A stretch of 64,000 nt of DNA from Catonia carolina (Eukaryota; Arthropoda; Insecta; Hemiptera; Achilidae): contig JAQMRL010000008.1 in NCBI GenBank assembly GCA_035578175.1, positions 96,038,416-96,102,415 on the forward strand. The letters are read 5' to 3'. The notes under the pieces were generated by a model, which had not been told where the DNA came from, searched no databases, and saw only the letters and a list, made by a program, of their open reading frames with translations. This document shows, one piece after another, positions 43,625-53,435 of this stretch (positions are counted from its first letter, which is position 1; each line of letters starts with the position of its first letter). Position numbers and translations under genes: made by a program.

Positions 43625-44618
43625 TTTTTACTTTCTCTTGCCTAAATGAATATATAGAAAGAAAAGTATTGTTTTCATGTCGATTTTTCAAAATCGAGTT
43701 TTCACCGGATCTACACGTTTTCAGATCCCCTGAAACCAAAAAAAACATGTTTTTAGCGATTGGTCTGTGTGTGTTTGTGTGTGTGTGTGTGTGTGCGTGT
43801 GTGTGTGTGTATGTGTGTGTGTGTGTGTGCGCGCGCGTGCGTGCGTGAACGGATCATCGTTCGAACTTGAAACTTGAAACTTAAGTTACATACCACTACC
43901 AAACCCGACACAAACATTTTCATTAAAATCGATCAACCGGAAGTAGCAGTTTATTCGTGTCATTTTTCACTTTTTTGCAATTTTCTCAAAAAAGGCTCTT
44001 ACAATTTTTTTAAAAATCGCCTCATTTACTAAACTTTTTATTCTCTACAAGATAAGGTAGGCGCCATTCCTGCTGAAATTCTTGGAAAGATTGTTTTCCC
44101 GTAAAAAAATATTTTTTTTAAGATTGCGACATAAATAATATGCATTTTAGCGCAAAATGTATATAATCAAAGTTGTAGAGAATTTAAAATCATACAACTT
44201 TTATTTCAAACATTTTTTTTTATAACGCTTAGTTTAGCAAAATTTAGCGATTTTCGGTTTTTTTCTCACGAAAACGTGTAACAAATCGACTTTTTTAAGA
44301 TTTCAGCCTTAGTATGCATCTTACGACAAAAGTGTACAATATAATCAAATTTATAGGAAATTAAAAGATCTACAACTTTTTTTATATATTTTTTTCTGCA
44401 GAGCCTAGTTTAGCGAGGAAGTGCGATTTTCCGTATTTTTAAGCCAAACTGATGTTGATTTCCATTTTGCGTCGTTCACTCATGATTAAAATTAGGTTAC
44501 GTTTATTGAGGTTAGTTTTCGTTTACTTCTAATGTTTCATTACTAATGTTAGGTTATATTGTTAATTATTTGCATTGGCAAGAGAAAGTTGTGTGAGTGT
44601 TTCACACAAGATTTTTTT
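43625..44618 (+). mobile_element. Family H copy, full length, with long GT run
   Basis: From TTTTTACTTTCTCTTGCC to GGCAAGAGAAAGTTGTGTGA and CACACAAGATTTTTT. The internal microsatellite (43767-43850) is the longest of the family and changes from GT to GC/GT alternation. The two internal hairpin zones (AAAGTTGTAGAG..ACAACTTTTATTTC and AAGATCTACAACTTTTTT) are present. Confidence 0.8.
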
Positions 44619-45389
44619 TTTAACTTTCCATCTATCTGGGATAATTACCGATCCGATTTTCTAACAAAACAAAATCTTTTGACATTCATTCTCTTTATCA
44701 GCATACATTGAAAAACAACGTAGAAGCTTGAACAGTAGCCTATTTGGAACTGATAAATTTTACTAACGTACATCATGAAGGTTTCTAATAAATGAACGGT
44801 CGCGATAAAGACGGTTTCCACTGGAGAACATCTTCACCCTTCAAAGTAATTTTACGGAACAGTACCAGAGTTATTAAGAATTTTGTGTATCATTTTTTAT
44901 ATAAGTTAAAAATATTAAATACTTAATTTAAGATTTTAAATTAAAAATTATTTTGGAATTGTTCAAAATGTAATCTTTCAGTATAAAACAAAACGGCAGC
45001 ATGACATATATGAAATTTTCTTACGTACTAAAAATCGGTCCTTCTCTTTTAGGCTGCAGCTCTATGCGTAAAGAGTCGGTCTGTTATATATTTTTCGTTA
45101 TTAACTCTTAGGTGAGATATTTACAATGAGTTAAATTATTTTTTTAACGGTTATTGCAATCTTAATCAATAGAAAATAAATTTTGATAGAGATTACATCC
45201 ACTGGCGTAACTCAAAATTAAAAATACCTTTTCGTTGTTGGTCGATTTAATTTTTAATTATGTCTATAGAGTTAGTAAAAACTTCAAATTTTTTGGGTAA
45301 CTTAATTAAAAAAGTAATTCTTCAAGAAAATTCATAGTGTCGTGTAGCTTTGATATAATGGACATCAGACGTGGAAATTTATAACAGAA
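44619..45389. other. AT-rich stretch, nothing recognised
   Basis: No supported feature. Confidence 0.5.
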
Positions 45390-46172
45390 CTAGCAACCCC
45401 CGCTCGCTTCGCTTCGCAGCAGCTAATGTAGGCCTCATTAAATTATTTTAAAACCTCTCTATATACAATATTTGTGGTTTTGTTGCCCTGTGGCAGCAAA
45501 ATAAAATTGTTTTTCTGTACTTCCAGCTCTAGAAAGTCTGACATAAAGTTGTCCATGAGTGAAGGAAGCACTCTTGTCTCACTCAAATCGATGACCACCG
45601 TTTTAAATGTTTGTCCCTGCGATTTAACAGAATTGAATAGAATGCATAGAAGAATACCGATGGAAAAGAAAGAGACAGTTGATATATGGCTAAAATAAGA
45701 AACAGTAATACGTGGGTACAATAATCCCGCGGTACGCAGAGTCGAAATATATACTCATTCACTACCTGTCGAATGAAAACAAATGTATGAAATACAGTAC
45801 AAAAATAAAAATTTTGAATATTTCCGAATTTTTAATGTTTTTGGAATTGAATGTTATTCTTCACGTTTTTCGATGAAATATAAAAGTTGAATCGTGCTTT
45901 TAGCCCAAAAATACACCATCCAGAGGACTATGAAAAAATAAAAGTGCTATGCATCCGATAAACTAAAATATGTGACATCGTCCCTGTTTAAGTTGCTTAA
46001 CTCACTTAAATAAAGTTACTTAAAATTGCAAAATAGCCTATATTGATCAGGAAGCTCTAAACTATGCAACAATGAAAGATTTTTTGAAATCAGTTCAGTA
46101 GTTTCTGAGATTACCTTATACAAATAAACAAACAAACATACAGACGTTTCTTCTTTATTGTATTAGTGTAGA
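45390..46172 (-). mobile_element. Helitron derivative with helicase tail
   Basis: On the minus strand it starts TCTACACTAATACAATAAAG (46172) and ends AAGCGAAGCGAGCGGGGGTT then GCTAG (45390), followed by T. The 3' end has a GC-rich hairpin-forming zone and the CTAG end. It is about 780 bp, with the last part of the Helitron helicase gene directly before the 3' end, as in autonomous Helitrons. The base before TC is G, not the expected A. Confidence 0.75.
45443..45721 (-). pseudogene. Helitron Rep-Hel protein, Pif1 helicase C-terminus
   Basis: The minus-strand frame gives FNSVKSQGQTFKTVVIDLSE, then LELEVQKNNFILLP and NIVYREVL before the stop. KSQGQT..VVIDL is helicase motif V of Pif1-type enzymes, and NIVYREVL is the typical last line of Helitron proteins. 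The GQLYV.LSRV motif (motif VI), which should follow, is replaced by unrelated residues. This shows damage or a short deletion-insertion. The Rep nuclease and the ATPase Walker motifs are absent. In an intact element the protein nicks and unwinds the element for rolling-circle transposition. Confidence 0.8.
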
Positions 46173-47188
46173 CTAGTATAGAAGTATAAATAGAGTACGT
46201 CCGCAGTGGATATGGGAGAGGGAGCGGAAGCCGAATCATTTTCGTTAAGTTTAATTGGTATAGGGTTTTGATGAAGTCTGTCTTGGTTTTTTTTATTTCG
46301 TTGTCATATATCCTGATGAATAGTATATCATTGGGTATTTATGAACCAAGGGAAATCGGCAATAAGTTGAACGCGGACGCTGCAATATATAAAATTGCTT
46401 GTATATAAAACTGACGGATTAAATATAATTTACATGTTTTGATATTTTTTAATTAAAGTTACCTTGGTATAAAATTTTTAAAGGCTGACTCGTTGAACAA
46501 ATTTTAAGAAAATGTTGAGGTTAACCATCTAGTCGATTGCATGACTACCGTGTACTTCGTATGCGTGAAAATTATTCTTTGAATGTTGGTAAAGTGAACC
46601 ACAACAGCTGTAATTCTTCAGAGATGAAATTCTACTCATAAAATTTAGTGGTTTATCAAAGAGATTTAATTCATTATAAAATATGTTAGATTAATAAATT
46701 GTTTACCTGCAGCAAGGGATTATCTAGCACATGCTCGCCAAACAACAATCTTGTTTGAATTTATACTAGGTATTATAAATTGCTCTAATTATTTTCATAT
46801 TCTAAGTACACAATTTTAACGGTTATGAAATAAATGTGTTTAAACTTGCGTTTACGTGCACCGTTATTTTGTGTTTCAGTTTTCTAAATGGTTTACAGAA
46901 CTTCATAGCTTTATGGAAATTAAATTCCATTTATTTATTTATTTATGTTTGTTTACTTACTTTTGTGTTCCTCTTATGCAAAGAATCTGTCTCTCTTTTT
47001 CTAGATCTAAAATGCACTACGAAACATACAGTACACCTATCTATCCCTCGTTTATCAAGATAACACATACTTTTAAAATCATTCGTTGTAAAAAAAAAAA
47101 AAATGAAATGCAGTGGTACAGTAATCTCTACTTTACTACGGATAAAGAAAGTAACACAATGAATAAAAAGTTGTTTAAAAAATACTAA
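46173..47188. other. AT-rich stretch, nothing recognised
   Basis: Contains open stretches of 75-110 codons at 46836-47188, but they overlap each other on both strands, have no recognisable motifs and end in a poly(A) run. I do not call them genes. Confidence 0.45.
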
Positions 47189-47558
47189 ATTTGAGGAGGT
47201 TCCAAGCAAAAGCAAACATGTCCACAAAAATCAAAAAGTGAGTTAACAGATGATTTGAAATCTGTAAGATGACTGCTACCACTCTATTAACTTAAAGTCA
47301 GTCAAAAAAATACAAGTCCTATTTAAAACAAACAATGAAATTTGCAAGTTCAGAGCAAAGAAATACATGTCCAAGCTTAGTTCCAAGCATACACAAACAT
47401 GTCCTTTCAGCCAATGGGAAGGCTCTATCTGGTCACATGACCTCCAATATTATGATGATTTTGTTTTGAGGTTAGAGTTAGATTGCTCAAACTTGTTTCT
47501 ATTTTTGCCAGTATGATTGACAGTTAATTAAAGTGTTATTTAACAAATTGTGTAAAAT

Positions 47559-47996
47559 ATGGAGGAAGATGGTTTAGTGAGAGTAGGTGATGCTAACCAA
47601 GGTTCAAGGAAGAAACAAAAGACAGTAAGTGTAAAGACATTAGCTAAAATAAAAAGACACAGTGCCCCTCTTGGTTGCCGTGCTTTTCACCCTTGTGGAC
47701 ACTTAAACAAAGGTCTAAAGTGTGCTCAGATTAGACCAAAGAATGCATTAAATGCTAGAAAAATTCTGTACAAAGAAGCAGACAAGAGCAAGCAAGATGG
47801 AATTATTGCCAGCTGGGTAAGTCTGAACAATATTAAAAGGCATAGACCTAGGTCAACCTCAGTAAACTCAAAGAAACATAACTTTACTGTGAAATATAAC
47901 ATTATTTCAGTAACAGGAAAGGTAATATCTGTCTGCAAAAATTTTTTTATGCATATTACTCTTTTAAAAGCAACCGCTTGCACAACATTGCTGTAA
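47559..47996 (+). CDS. DUF7869-type protein, N-terminal part (frame 1)
   Basis: Starts at ATG 47559, the first ATG in a frame that stays open to TAA 47994-47996. Visible are a basic start (residues 13-35), a Cys-rich stretch (CRAFHPCGHLNKGLKC, about residues 39-55), a helical charged part (NALNARKILYKEADKSKQDG) and, near residues 108-135, KYNIISVTGKVISVCKNFFM. That last segment is the VCK.FF block that precedes the conserved domain in DUF7869 proteins. After LLK (codons ending at 47969) family similarity continues in the -1 frame (SNRLHNIAVKIKNG..), so the last nine codons here are probably not part of the real protein. The Cys/His pattern may bind zinc and DNA (inference). No intron signals are needed. 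Confidence 0.75.
   Translation: MEEDGLVRVGDANQGSRKKQKTVSVKTLAKIKRHSAPLGCRAFHPCGHLNKGLKCAQIRPKNALNARKILYKEADKSKQDGIIASWVSLNNIKRHRPRSTSVNSKKHNFTVKYNIISVTGKVISVCKNFFMHITLLKATACTTLL
47963..47969 (+). other. T TTA AAA heptamer at the frame junction
   Basis: In the upstream frame the codons read CTT TTA AAA GCA. A -1 slip on T TTA AAA makes the next codon AGC (47969-47971), which is exactly the frame of the downstream block. The two frames overlap from 47900 to 47996. A short GCAA..TTGC stem can form just downstream. The alternative is a simple one-base loss in the A run of a dying copy. Confidence 0.5.
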
Positions 47997-49018
47997 AGAT
48001 TAAAAATGGAGAAACTCTAGCAGACAAGAGAGGCGGCGATAGATGCAGCCAAAAGAGTGAGCCCAAAAAACAGGCTCTAAGATTGTTTTTAAGCAACCTG
48101 AAAGGAAGAGAGAGCCACTACAACCGTAGAAAATCTAAAAGAATATACTTGCAGTCAGATTTAAACAAGGCAAAATTGCGTGTTATTTACAATGCTACAG
48201 TTTCAGAGAACCTAAGTATTTTAAAAACAATGTTTAGCAGGGTTTTTAATGAGTACAATATAGGGTTTAGATCCCCTGCCACAGATGTATGCTGTACTTG
48301 TTATGAAACAGATCTTAAAATTAAATCTGAGAAAGCCAAACCTGACAAAAATCAATCCGTCATAACCAAACTTATGATGGAAAAAAGAATTCATAAAGTA
48401 AGAGCTAAGTGCTTTTATGAACTCATGAGAGAAAAAAAAGATGATGAAATCACTTTCTGCTTTGACCTGCAGCAGGTACAACCTCTCCCTAAGACCCCAA
48501 TTCAGGAGGCATTTTACAAAAGACAGCTTAGCTTTTATTGCTTTTGTATTGTTGGGTCAGATGCAAGAGATCCGATTTTTTACACTTGGACCGAGGAACT
48601 AGCTGGTCGGGGGGCAATAGAAATATCTTCAGCTCTTTTGAATTTTTTGATAACAAAGGTGGATATGTTACCTGAAAATGTTAAAAAAATTAGACTATTT
48701 TGCGATGGATGCCCAGGGCAAAATAAAAACAACCCCATAATACACACTTTAATGTACTTTTTGGGCACTGACAGCCACAATATCAAAGAAGTTGTTGTAA
48801 CATTTCCTGTCAGAGGGCATAGTTTTATGCCTGCCGACAGGGTTTTCGGCAGGGTAGAGAAGGTATTGAGAAAGCAGCCTACCATGAGCACTAAAGAAGA
48901 ATATTACAGTGTTTATCAGTCTGTAGGAGAAGTGAGAAAACTGGGGGATGACTGGTCTTTAGTAAATACAAAATGTTTATCAACACGATTCAAGAACATC
49001 GTCCACATTTCTAAATAA
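47966..49018 (+). CDS. DUF7869-type protein, RNase H-like core (frame 2)
   Basis: Begins where the -1 frame takes over; the first codons have no ATG. Numbering from Leu 47978 as residue 1: a DKRGG block (16-20), basic helices to residue 75, and a Cys cluster VCCTCYE (104-110). Next are CFDLQQVQPLPKTP with Asp163, FYTWTEELAGRGAIE (201-215), RLFCDGCPGQNKNN with Asp243, and FPVRGHSFMPADRVFGRVEK with His281, Asp287 and Glu294. Asp in a strand, Asp-Gly-Cys-x-Gly-Gln-Asn, and a final acidic/His block resemble an RNase H-like catalytic layout. That would make this the transposase of the surrounding element, which is inference. The block ends at TAA 49016, after which the same frame stays open. Confidence 0.8.
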   Translation, partial: KSNRLHNIAVKIKNGETLADKRGGDRCSQKSEPKKQALRLFLSNLKGRESHYNRRKSKRIYLQSDLNKAKLRVIYNATVSENLSILKTMFSRVFNEYNIGFRSPATDVCCTCYETDLKIKSEKAKPDKNQSVITKLMMEKRIHKVRAKCFYELMREKKDDEITFCFDLQQVQPLPKTPIQEAFYKRQLSFYCFCIVGSDARDPIFYTWTEELAGRGAIEISSALLNFLITKVDMLPENVKKIRLFCDGCPGQNKNNPIIHTLMYFLGTDSHNIKEVVVTFPVRGHSFMPADRVFGRVEKVLRKQPTMSTKEEYYSVYQSVGEVRKLGDDWSLVNTKCLSTRFKNIVHISK

Positions 49019-49444
49019 AAAGAGGTAAAAGAGGTAATAAAAAGAGATAAAAAGAGAATTTTCTTGAGGAAGGGAAAGGTGGTAATGCGCAGTGCAACTG
49101 GTCGTTGTGAAGTGACCACTGTTCAAGTAAAATCAACCAATCACTTCAGATTTCAAAGTGACACTGAACAATTCATTTCTCTGCAGAAGAGAGGTTGGTC
49201 ATCTGCTAAATGTTTTTCGACTCCTTTAGAGCCAGTTTCGCTAGGCCATGTTATAAAAGCAGCTAAAAAGAAGGATGTCGTATCTCTGCTCGAGTTAATG
49301 TATGGTGACGACTGGAAAAACAATCCCAACTTGTCTTGGTATAAGACAATTTTTGAGGAGGCATCTGAAGGTTGTGAAGGTGAAGGTGACGAGGAAGAAA
49401 ACGAATGTGACCGTCTGGAACCAGATATCGGACTTCACATCTAA
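49019..49444 (+). CDS. DUF7869-type protein, C-terminal part after one stop codon
   Basis: The frame of the core continues past the single TAA at 49016-49018 without another stop until 49442-49444. After a purine-rich, lysine-rich linker (KEVKEVIKRDKKRIF) it reads GKVVMRSATGRCEV, NHFRFQSDTEQF and FSTPLEPVSLGHVIKAAKKK. It continues VVSLLELMYGDDW and ends in an acidic stretch (GEGDEEENE). Kept open over 140 codons, it is clearly the original C terminus. The stop is either a point mutation, a readthrough site or an assembly error. No ATG lies early in it, so separate translation is unlikely. Confidence 0.75.
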   Translation, partial: KEVKEVIKRDKKRIFLRKGKVVMRSATGRCEVTTVQVKSTNHFRFQSDTEQFISLQKRGWSSAKCFSTPLEPVSLGHVIKAAKKKDVVSLLELMYGDDWKNNPNLSWYKTIFEEASEGCEGEGDEEENECDRLEPDIGLHI

Positions 49445-49573
49445 AACTTTTTCTAAACCTACTTTTAAAAATCATGACTTAGCATTTAAAATGTATTGGG
49501 AATTTTGTAAATGTAAATAATAATAAAAGTAGTTTTATAAAAATTATTACTGTTTGAAGAATTTTTCTTAATT

Positions 49574-49852
49574 CAAGCAAAAGCAAACAAGTCCGATAGA
49601 GGTTTGTGCAAAACGAAACATGTCCGTTTTGATCAGTCAAAGGAGAACATGTCCATATTTTAATTGGTTATAAAAGCAACAATACTTATAACATATTTGA
49701 AATGTATACATTTTTTGCATTAGGGGGTTTATACAAAAAATGTAATAGTAATACATTGTTACAGAAATGCACTGATAGTGAATTATCAGTTTATCCTAAA
49801 TTCTCGTAAGTTGCATTTGGGTGACATGTTTGCTTTTGGTTGGAACCTCCTC
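49574..49852. repeat. Subterminal ACATGTCC repeats and right TIR
   Basis: The word CAAGCAAAAGCAAACAAGTC (49574) nearly copies the TIR in direct orientation. ACATGTCC follows at 49618 and 49647. The inverted TIR is at 49823-49852. The left side mirrors this with 47193-47223, 47312, 47365 and 47397. Confidence 0.8.
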
Positions 49853-49856
49853 ATTT

Positions 49857-51184
49857 ATACTTGCATGTAAATTGTTTAGATGTGATATAAATGAATAGGT
49901 AATTTGCTTAGATTCGCGTTTCTTACAGTCTTACATAACGTAGGCCTACTACAGGTAAAAGTAGGTAGCCTATACGTTTTCCCACAAGATGGGTGCCAAT
50001 TTGCGACAGTAAAATTTTAAAAATGATTTTATAGAATTTCACCTTACCCAAATGCTTGATAGATTTTACTGGTACAATTTTTCACTCTTTTTAATTCTAG
50101 TTATGTATTTTTGAGCTTTGCTCCAGTAATCAACTTTTATATTATACTCTTCAATTAGTGAATATTTTTTTATAAGATTGCACTTCTATTCTTATAATTA
50201 TATTCTTTTTATAACGTTAGTACAATAATTTTTATTTTTATTTTGGGGGGCTCCCAAACTCCCCTACACCCCGCCGTCTCCACCCTTTACTATGGCTGGT
50301 CGCAAGGATGCGAGGTGGTACAGTAGAACAGCAATAGAATATCGCCTCAGTATACCGCACCATTATAACTTAACATAGTCATTCTTCTTCACTAGAAAAC
50401 AGTCAGCCGCCGAGCCCAACATATAAGATCAACAGATAAGAACACGCAGTATTTACAGCCTTCTTTCACAGTATCCTGTATAGTTTTTCTTTAATTTTAC
50501 CATCTCTGTGAAACAGATCTTCTACCTCTCCATTTATTTCATTTTCTGTAGCTATACATCTATTTAATTGGAGCTATTTTACTTCTTGTGGCTCCAGCAA
50601 ACAGCCTGAAACTTCTTAAAGCTGTGCAAGGCACCCTCAGAAATGCAGAATGTTGTAAATGTATAAAACTTTCATCACTCTACGCTGCGTACCCTGACTC
50701 TCAAACCCCTAGAATGAGAGGGCATTCTCATGCCATCAAATTTTCTCCCAGATCTACATTCCAACTTATGAATTAGTATTTCCTGCACTCTCTCCAGTTC
50801 CTTTTCTGTGATGTCTCTTCTATAGTTCCATACCGTCGTTTATCTTCTCTTTCTTAATGTATTTGTTTTCAAATTATCTATAATATCTCATTTCGACAAA
50901 TTAAATTTACCAGTTTAAAATATTAACTTCAGTTCGGTGATTATATCTATTGACGATTGAATTCCTATTGTTTGATTAGGCATCAATTTCTACTTGTTCA
51001 AATTTTGATTTTAAGAAGACAATTTGTAAGTTATATCATTAAATTTTGAAATATAATACACTTGTAATACTTTACTAACATTTATTTTAAATGTTATAAT
51101 AATCAAATTTCTATCTTATGTTAGTGATTCGAGAGTTACGTAGTATTTAAAATTACAAGCCATTTATATTAATTTGATTTTGAC
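49857..51184. other. Unassigned stretch
   Basis: 50240-50830 is richer in C and less AT-rich than its surroundings, with mixed-complexity sequence on both strands. No reading frame of convincing length or motif is present. The rest is AT-rich. Confidence 0.4.
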
Positions 51185-51360
51185 CAACTCCGTGCTATTG
51201 TAACTGGCGTGCTACCCTACAAAGCGGAAGGTCCCAGGTTTGAATCCCAGCTAGGGTCTGGAAATTTTAACAGGGTAAAACCCACTGTTACTATACCAAA
51301 ACACACAGTAGTCGTTAATGACCAAGTTGTCGATTAATGACCAACATTTGGACATGAAAC
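51185..51360 (+). mobile_element. Family D SINE, 5' part, split by the LTR element
   Basis: Degenerate A box, B box GGTTTGAATCCC, then GCTAGGGTCTGGAAATTTTA, GGTAAAACCCACTGTT, and GTAGTCGTTAATGACC twice in tandem. The sequence is cut by the LTR element at 51361. The SINE tail GCTGTTGATGCGACTTTAAA resumes at about 56832, beyond the element and its AAAC duplication. Confidence 0.8.
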
Positions 51361-53067
51361 TGTCACCTCCCCCTCTATTCACAATAATAGGTTGGCCCAG
51401 GGGTGGACAAAAAACATAAGGAAGCCAAAAAAACAAGAGTTGTTGCTGCATATGATTATAATTACTTAAGAAAAACACAAAAATAAAAAAAATTAATTAC
51501 ACAATGAATCCAAGAAGTTTGGAAATACAGTAAAATTATTATATAGACATAATTAAATTTGAGACAAACAAAATACCTAAATGGATTGTCTTCAGGCAAA
51601 AATTATTTAAAAAAAAAAAAAAAAAAAAATTTAAATATAAAATACAATGTTCAATGAATAACTAAATTTTAAAAAGCTATCGTTTTAAGTTCACTTAAAA
51701 CTAATACTATTTTATTTATATGTGCATACCATGGTAGCCTTTTAAATTATTACAAAAAAATTTTATAAGAAAAACAATATTTTGTAAAAAAGATTTTATA
51801 TATAAAAAAAAAAGATTCTAGATTAATGAAATTACTTATGAGAAAGAAAATTGTTAACGTTTTTTTTTAATATTAAAAAAAAATTTTAAACAAGTTCATT
51901 CGTTGACCATTTTCATTTCGCGACATGCACAGTACAGGAAGCCCTACCTGACCTGCATAAACGCAGTTAAGTAGAAATTGTCGATATAACCCGAAAAACA
52001 CATTTTATAAAATATTTAATGACACATACCAGATTGCAGAAACAAAATTATAGAACAGAAAACGTCGAGAATCAAACCCAGGTGGCTCCAAACAAGCAGA
52101 ATGGCACTGCTATCCAAGACTATCCGAAACAGTTATCCAAAACTAGAGTAGGCTTCTCATACAGTAGGATCTTCCATAACGGAAACGTTCCCAAAGCAGA
52201 ATCTCATAGAATAGAACCCCAGAGTCGAACCCTGGACAAAAACCAACTAACGTCAAAAGCGAAAAAGGTAACACTTCGAAAAGAAAAGTAACAAAATGAA
52301 CCAAATCAAAAGAAAGAATTAAACCAAAGAATACTTCTACAGATTGCGGTCAACATAGGTCAAAGGTAAAAAAAACAAAAGGTAAGTACAGAAGATTAAA
52401 TTGCCCTACACCTTAACGGAAAACCCACACAAGGTTAAAAGGTGCAGGCAAACAATCAGACAAAAAAAACAAGGCAAGAATCGAACAAGGCCAAAGCCAA
52501 AATAACTCGATTCAAAATGTAAAATTTACAGATAAACAGAATTGACAAGCGCAATCTCCAGAAATATTCGACAGCAAAACAAAAGAGAACTTACCCAAAA
52601 TGAATTTGGGGCTACGAAGCCAAAACTTGAACCATAATTAAACGCCGACCCGGAAAAGACTTAAAATAATTACGTATCATAATAAGTTTAAAGAAAAACA
52701 AAAGATAAACATAATTTAAAACAGTAGATAATGCAATTAAACTTCAGGAACAATCATAATACAACATTAAAATATATAAAACATTCTTTAAGTAAAAGAA
52801 AGAAATTTGCAAATCGGCAACATCTTAAATGTCATAGACGACTACCGTACCATATCGCTTCTCAAACAAGAGTGCACGTTAAACCAGGAAAATAGTACAA
52901 TTAGTCGACAGAAAAATATTAATTCAAATCAGGCCAGAATAGATAAACAGAAAAACGCCAGATAGCGACAGCTTACAGTGAACAAAGTTAAGCATTAACA
53001 CAAACAAAATGCAGCGCCAGAAATGAAACGAAAACCCTCAGTAACGTATTTAAACTTGGACGTTACA
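51361..53067 (-). repeat. 3' LTR (in element orientation), 1707 bp
   Basis: Begins (plus) TGTCACCTCCCCCTCTATTC and ends GGACGTTACA. Identical or nearly so to the other LTR from about 51720 on. It lacks about 117 bp that the other has at 55341-55460, and a 19-base poly(A) run at 51609 differs. The 90-codon open stretch at 52019-52291 is present unchanged in both LTRs, with no recognisable motif. Confidence 0.92.
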
Positions 53068-53070
53068 GAC

Positions 53071-53080
53071 TCCCCCCGCC
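53071..53080 (-). other. Polypurine tract candidate
   Basis: GGCGGGGGGA on the minus strand, 3 bp from the LTR start TGTAACG. It would prime plus-strand DNA synthesis. Confidence 0.6.
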
Positions 53081-53224
53081 AAGGTCAAACAAAGCTAAGA
53101 AATGGCTTTGTTTGGCCAAGCAAGAGGAGCGACGACGACGACAAAACACCGACAGAAAAAGGACAAATCTAGAGAAAAAAAAATTTTTTGGGTGCGCCAG
53201 AACCACCGTTTCCCCACTACTATC

Positions 53225-53435
53225 CGCCCAACTAAGGGAAGAAGCACGGAGACCCGGAAGCACGGACGACCCTCGAGAGCAGGAATCGGAAATGCCCGCC
53301 CAACAAAGGGAAGACACTCCGAAACCTCCCTCCGAGAAGCGGCATCGGAAGCACCCACCCAACCAAGGGGAGGCACCGCGATACCCCTCTCCGAGAAGCA
53401 GTGCTCAAGGAAACCGCCCAACAAAGGGAAGCCCC
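53225..53435. repeat. Spaced repeat, CCGCCCAACAAAGGGAAG unit
   Basis: CCGCCCAACTAAGGGAAG (53225), CCGCCCAACAAAGGGAAG (53297), ACCCAACCAAGGGGAGG (53356) and CCGCCCAACAAAGGGAAG (53416) recur at about 60-72 bp. CTCCGAGAAGC (53331, 53389) recurs between them. This is a degenerate tandem array of roughly 60-bp units within the T-poor domain. Confidence 0.7.

Larger units (their letters stand above)
47193..49852 (+). mobile_element. DUF7869 transposon, nearly intact, 2660 bp
   Basis: The left end is GAGGAGGTTCCAAGCAAAAG then CAAACATGTC. The right end, inverted, is GAGGAGGTTCCAACCAAAAG then CAAACATGTC. That is 30 bp with one mismatch. ATTT flanks it on both sides (47189-47192, 49853-49856). Words of the form ACA[T/A]GTCC occur near both ends at 47216, 47312, 47365, 47397, 49587, 49618 and 49647, besides the terminal ones. 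This is the pattern of transposase-binding subterminal repeats. A single gene in three open blocks fills the interior on the plus strand. An AATAAA signal (49522-49527) lies 78 bp after the last stop. Confidence 0.9.

Noticed and set aside
46836..47227. Overlapping 75-110 codon frames on both strands
   Set aside because: AT-rich with hydrophobic and Lys-rich translations, ending in poly(A); no motif, and they run across the edge of the transposon.
48221..48891. Minus-strand open frames of 86-103 codons opposite the DUF7869 gene
   Set aside because: Shadows of the plus-strand coding frame, without motifs.
52019..52291. A 90-codon open frame, duplicated at 55770-56042
   Set aside because: It is identical because it lies in both LTRs, not because of selection. 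It is antisense to the element and has no recognisable motif.
53225..53435. CRISPR-like spaced repeats
   Set aside because: Repeats are degenerate, the spacing is irregular and the spacers resemble each other; eukaryotic repeat DNA in an LTR element.
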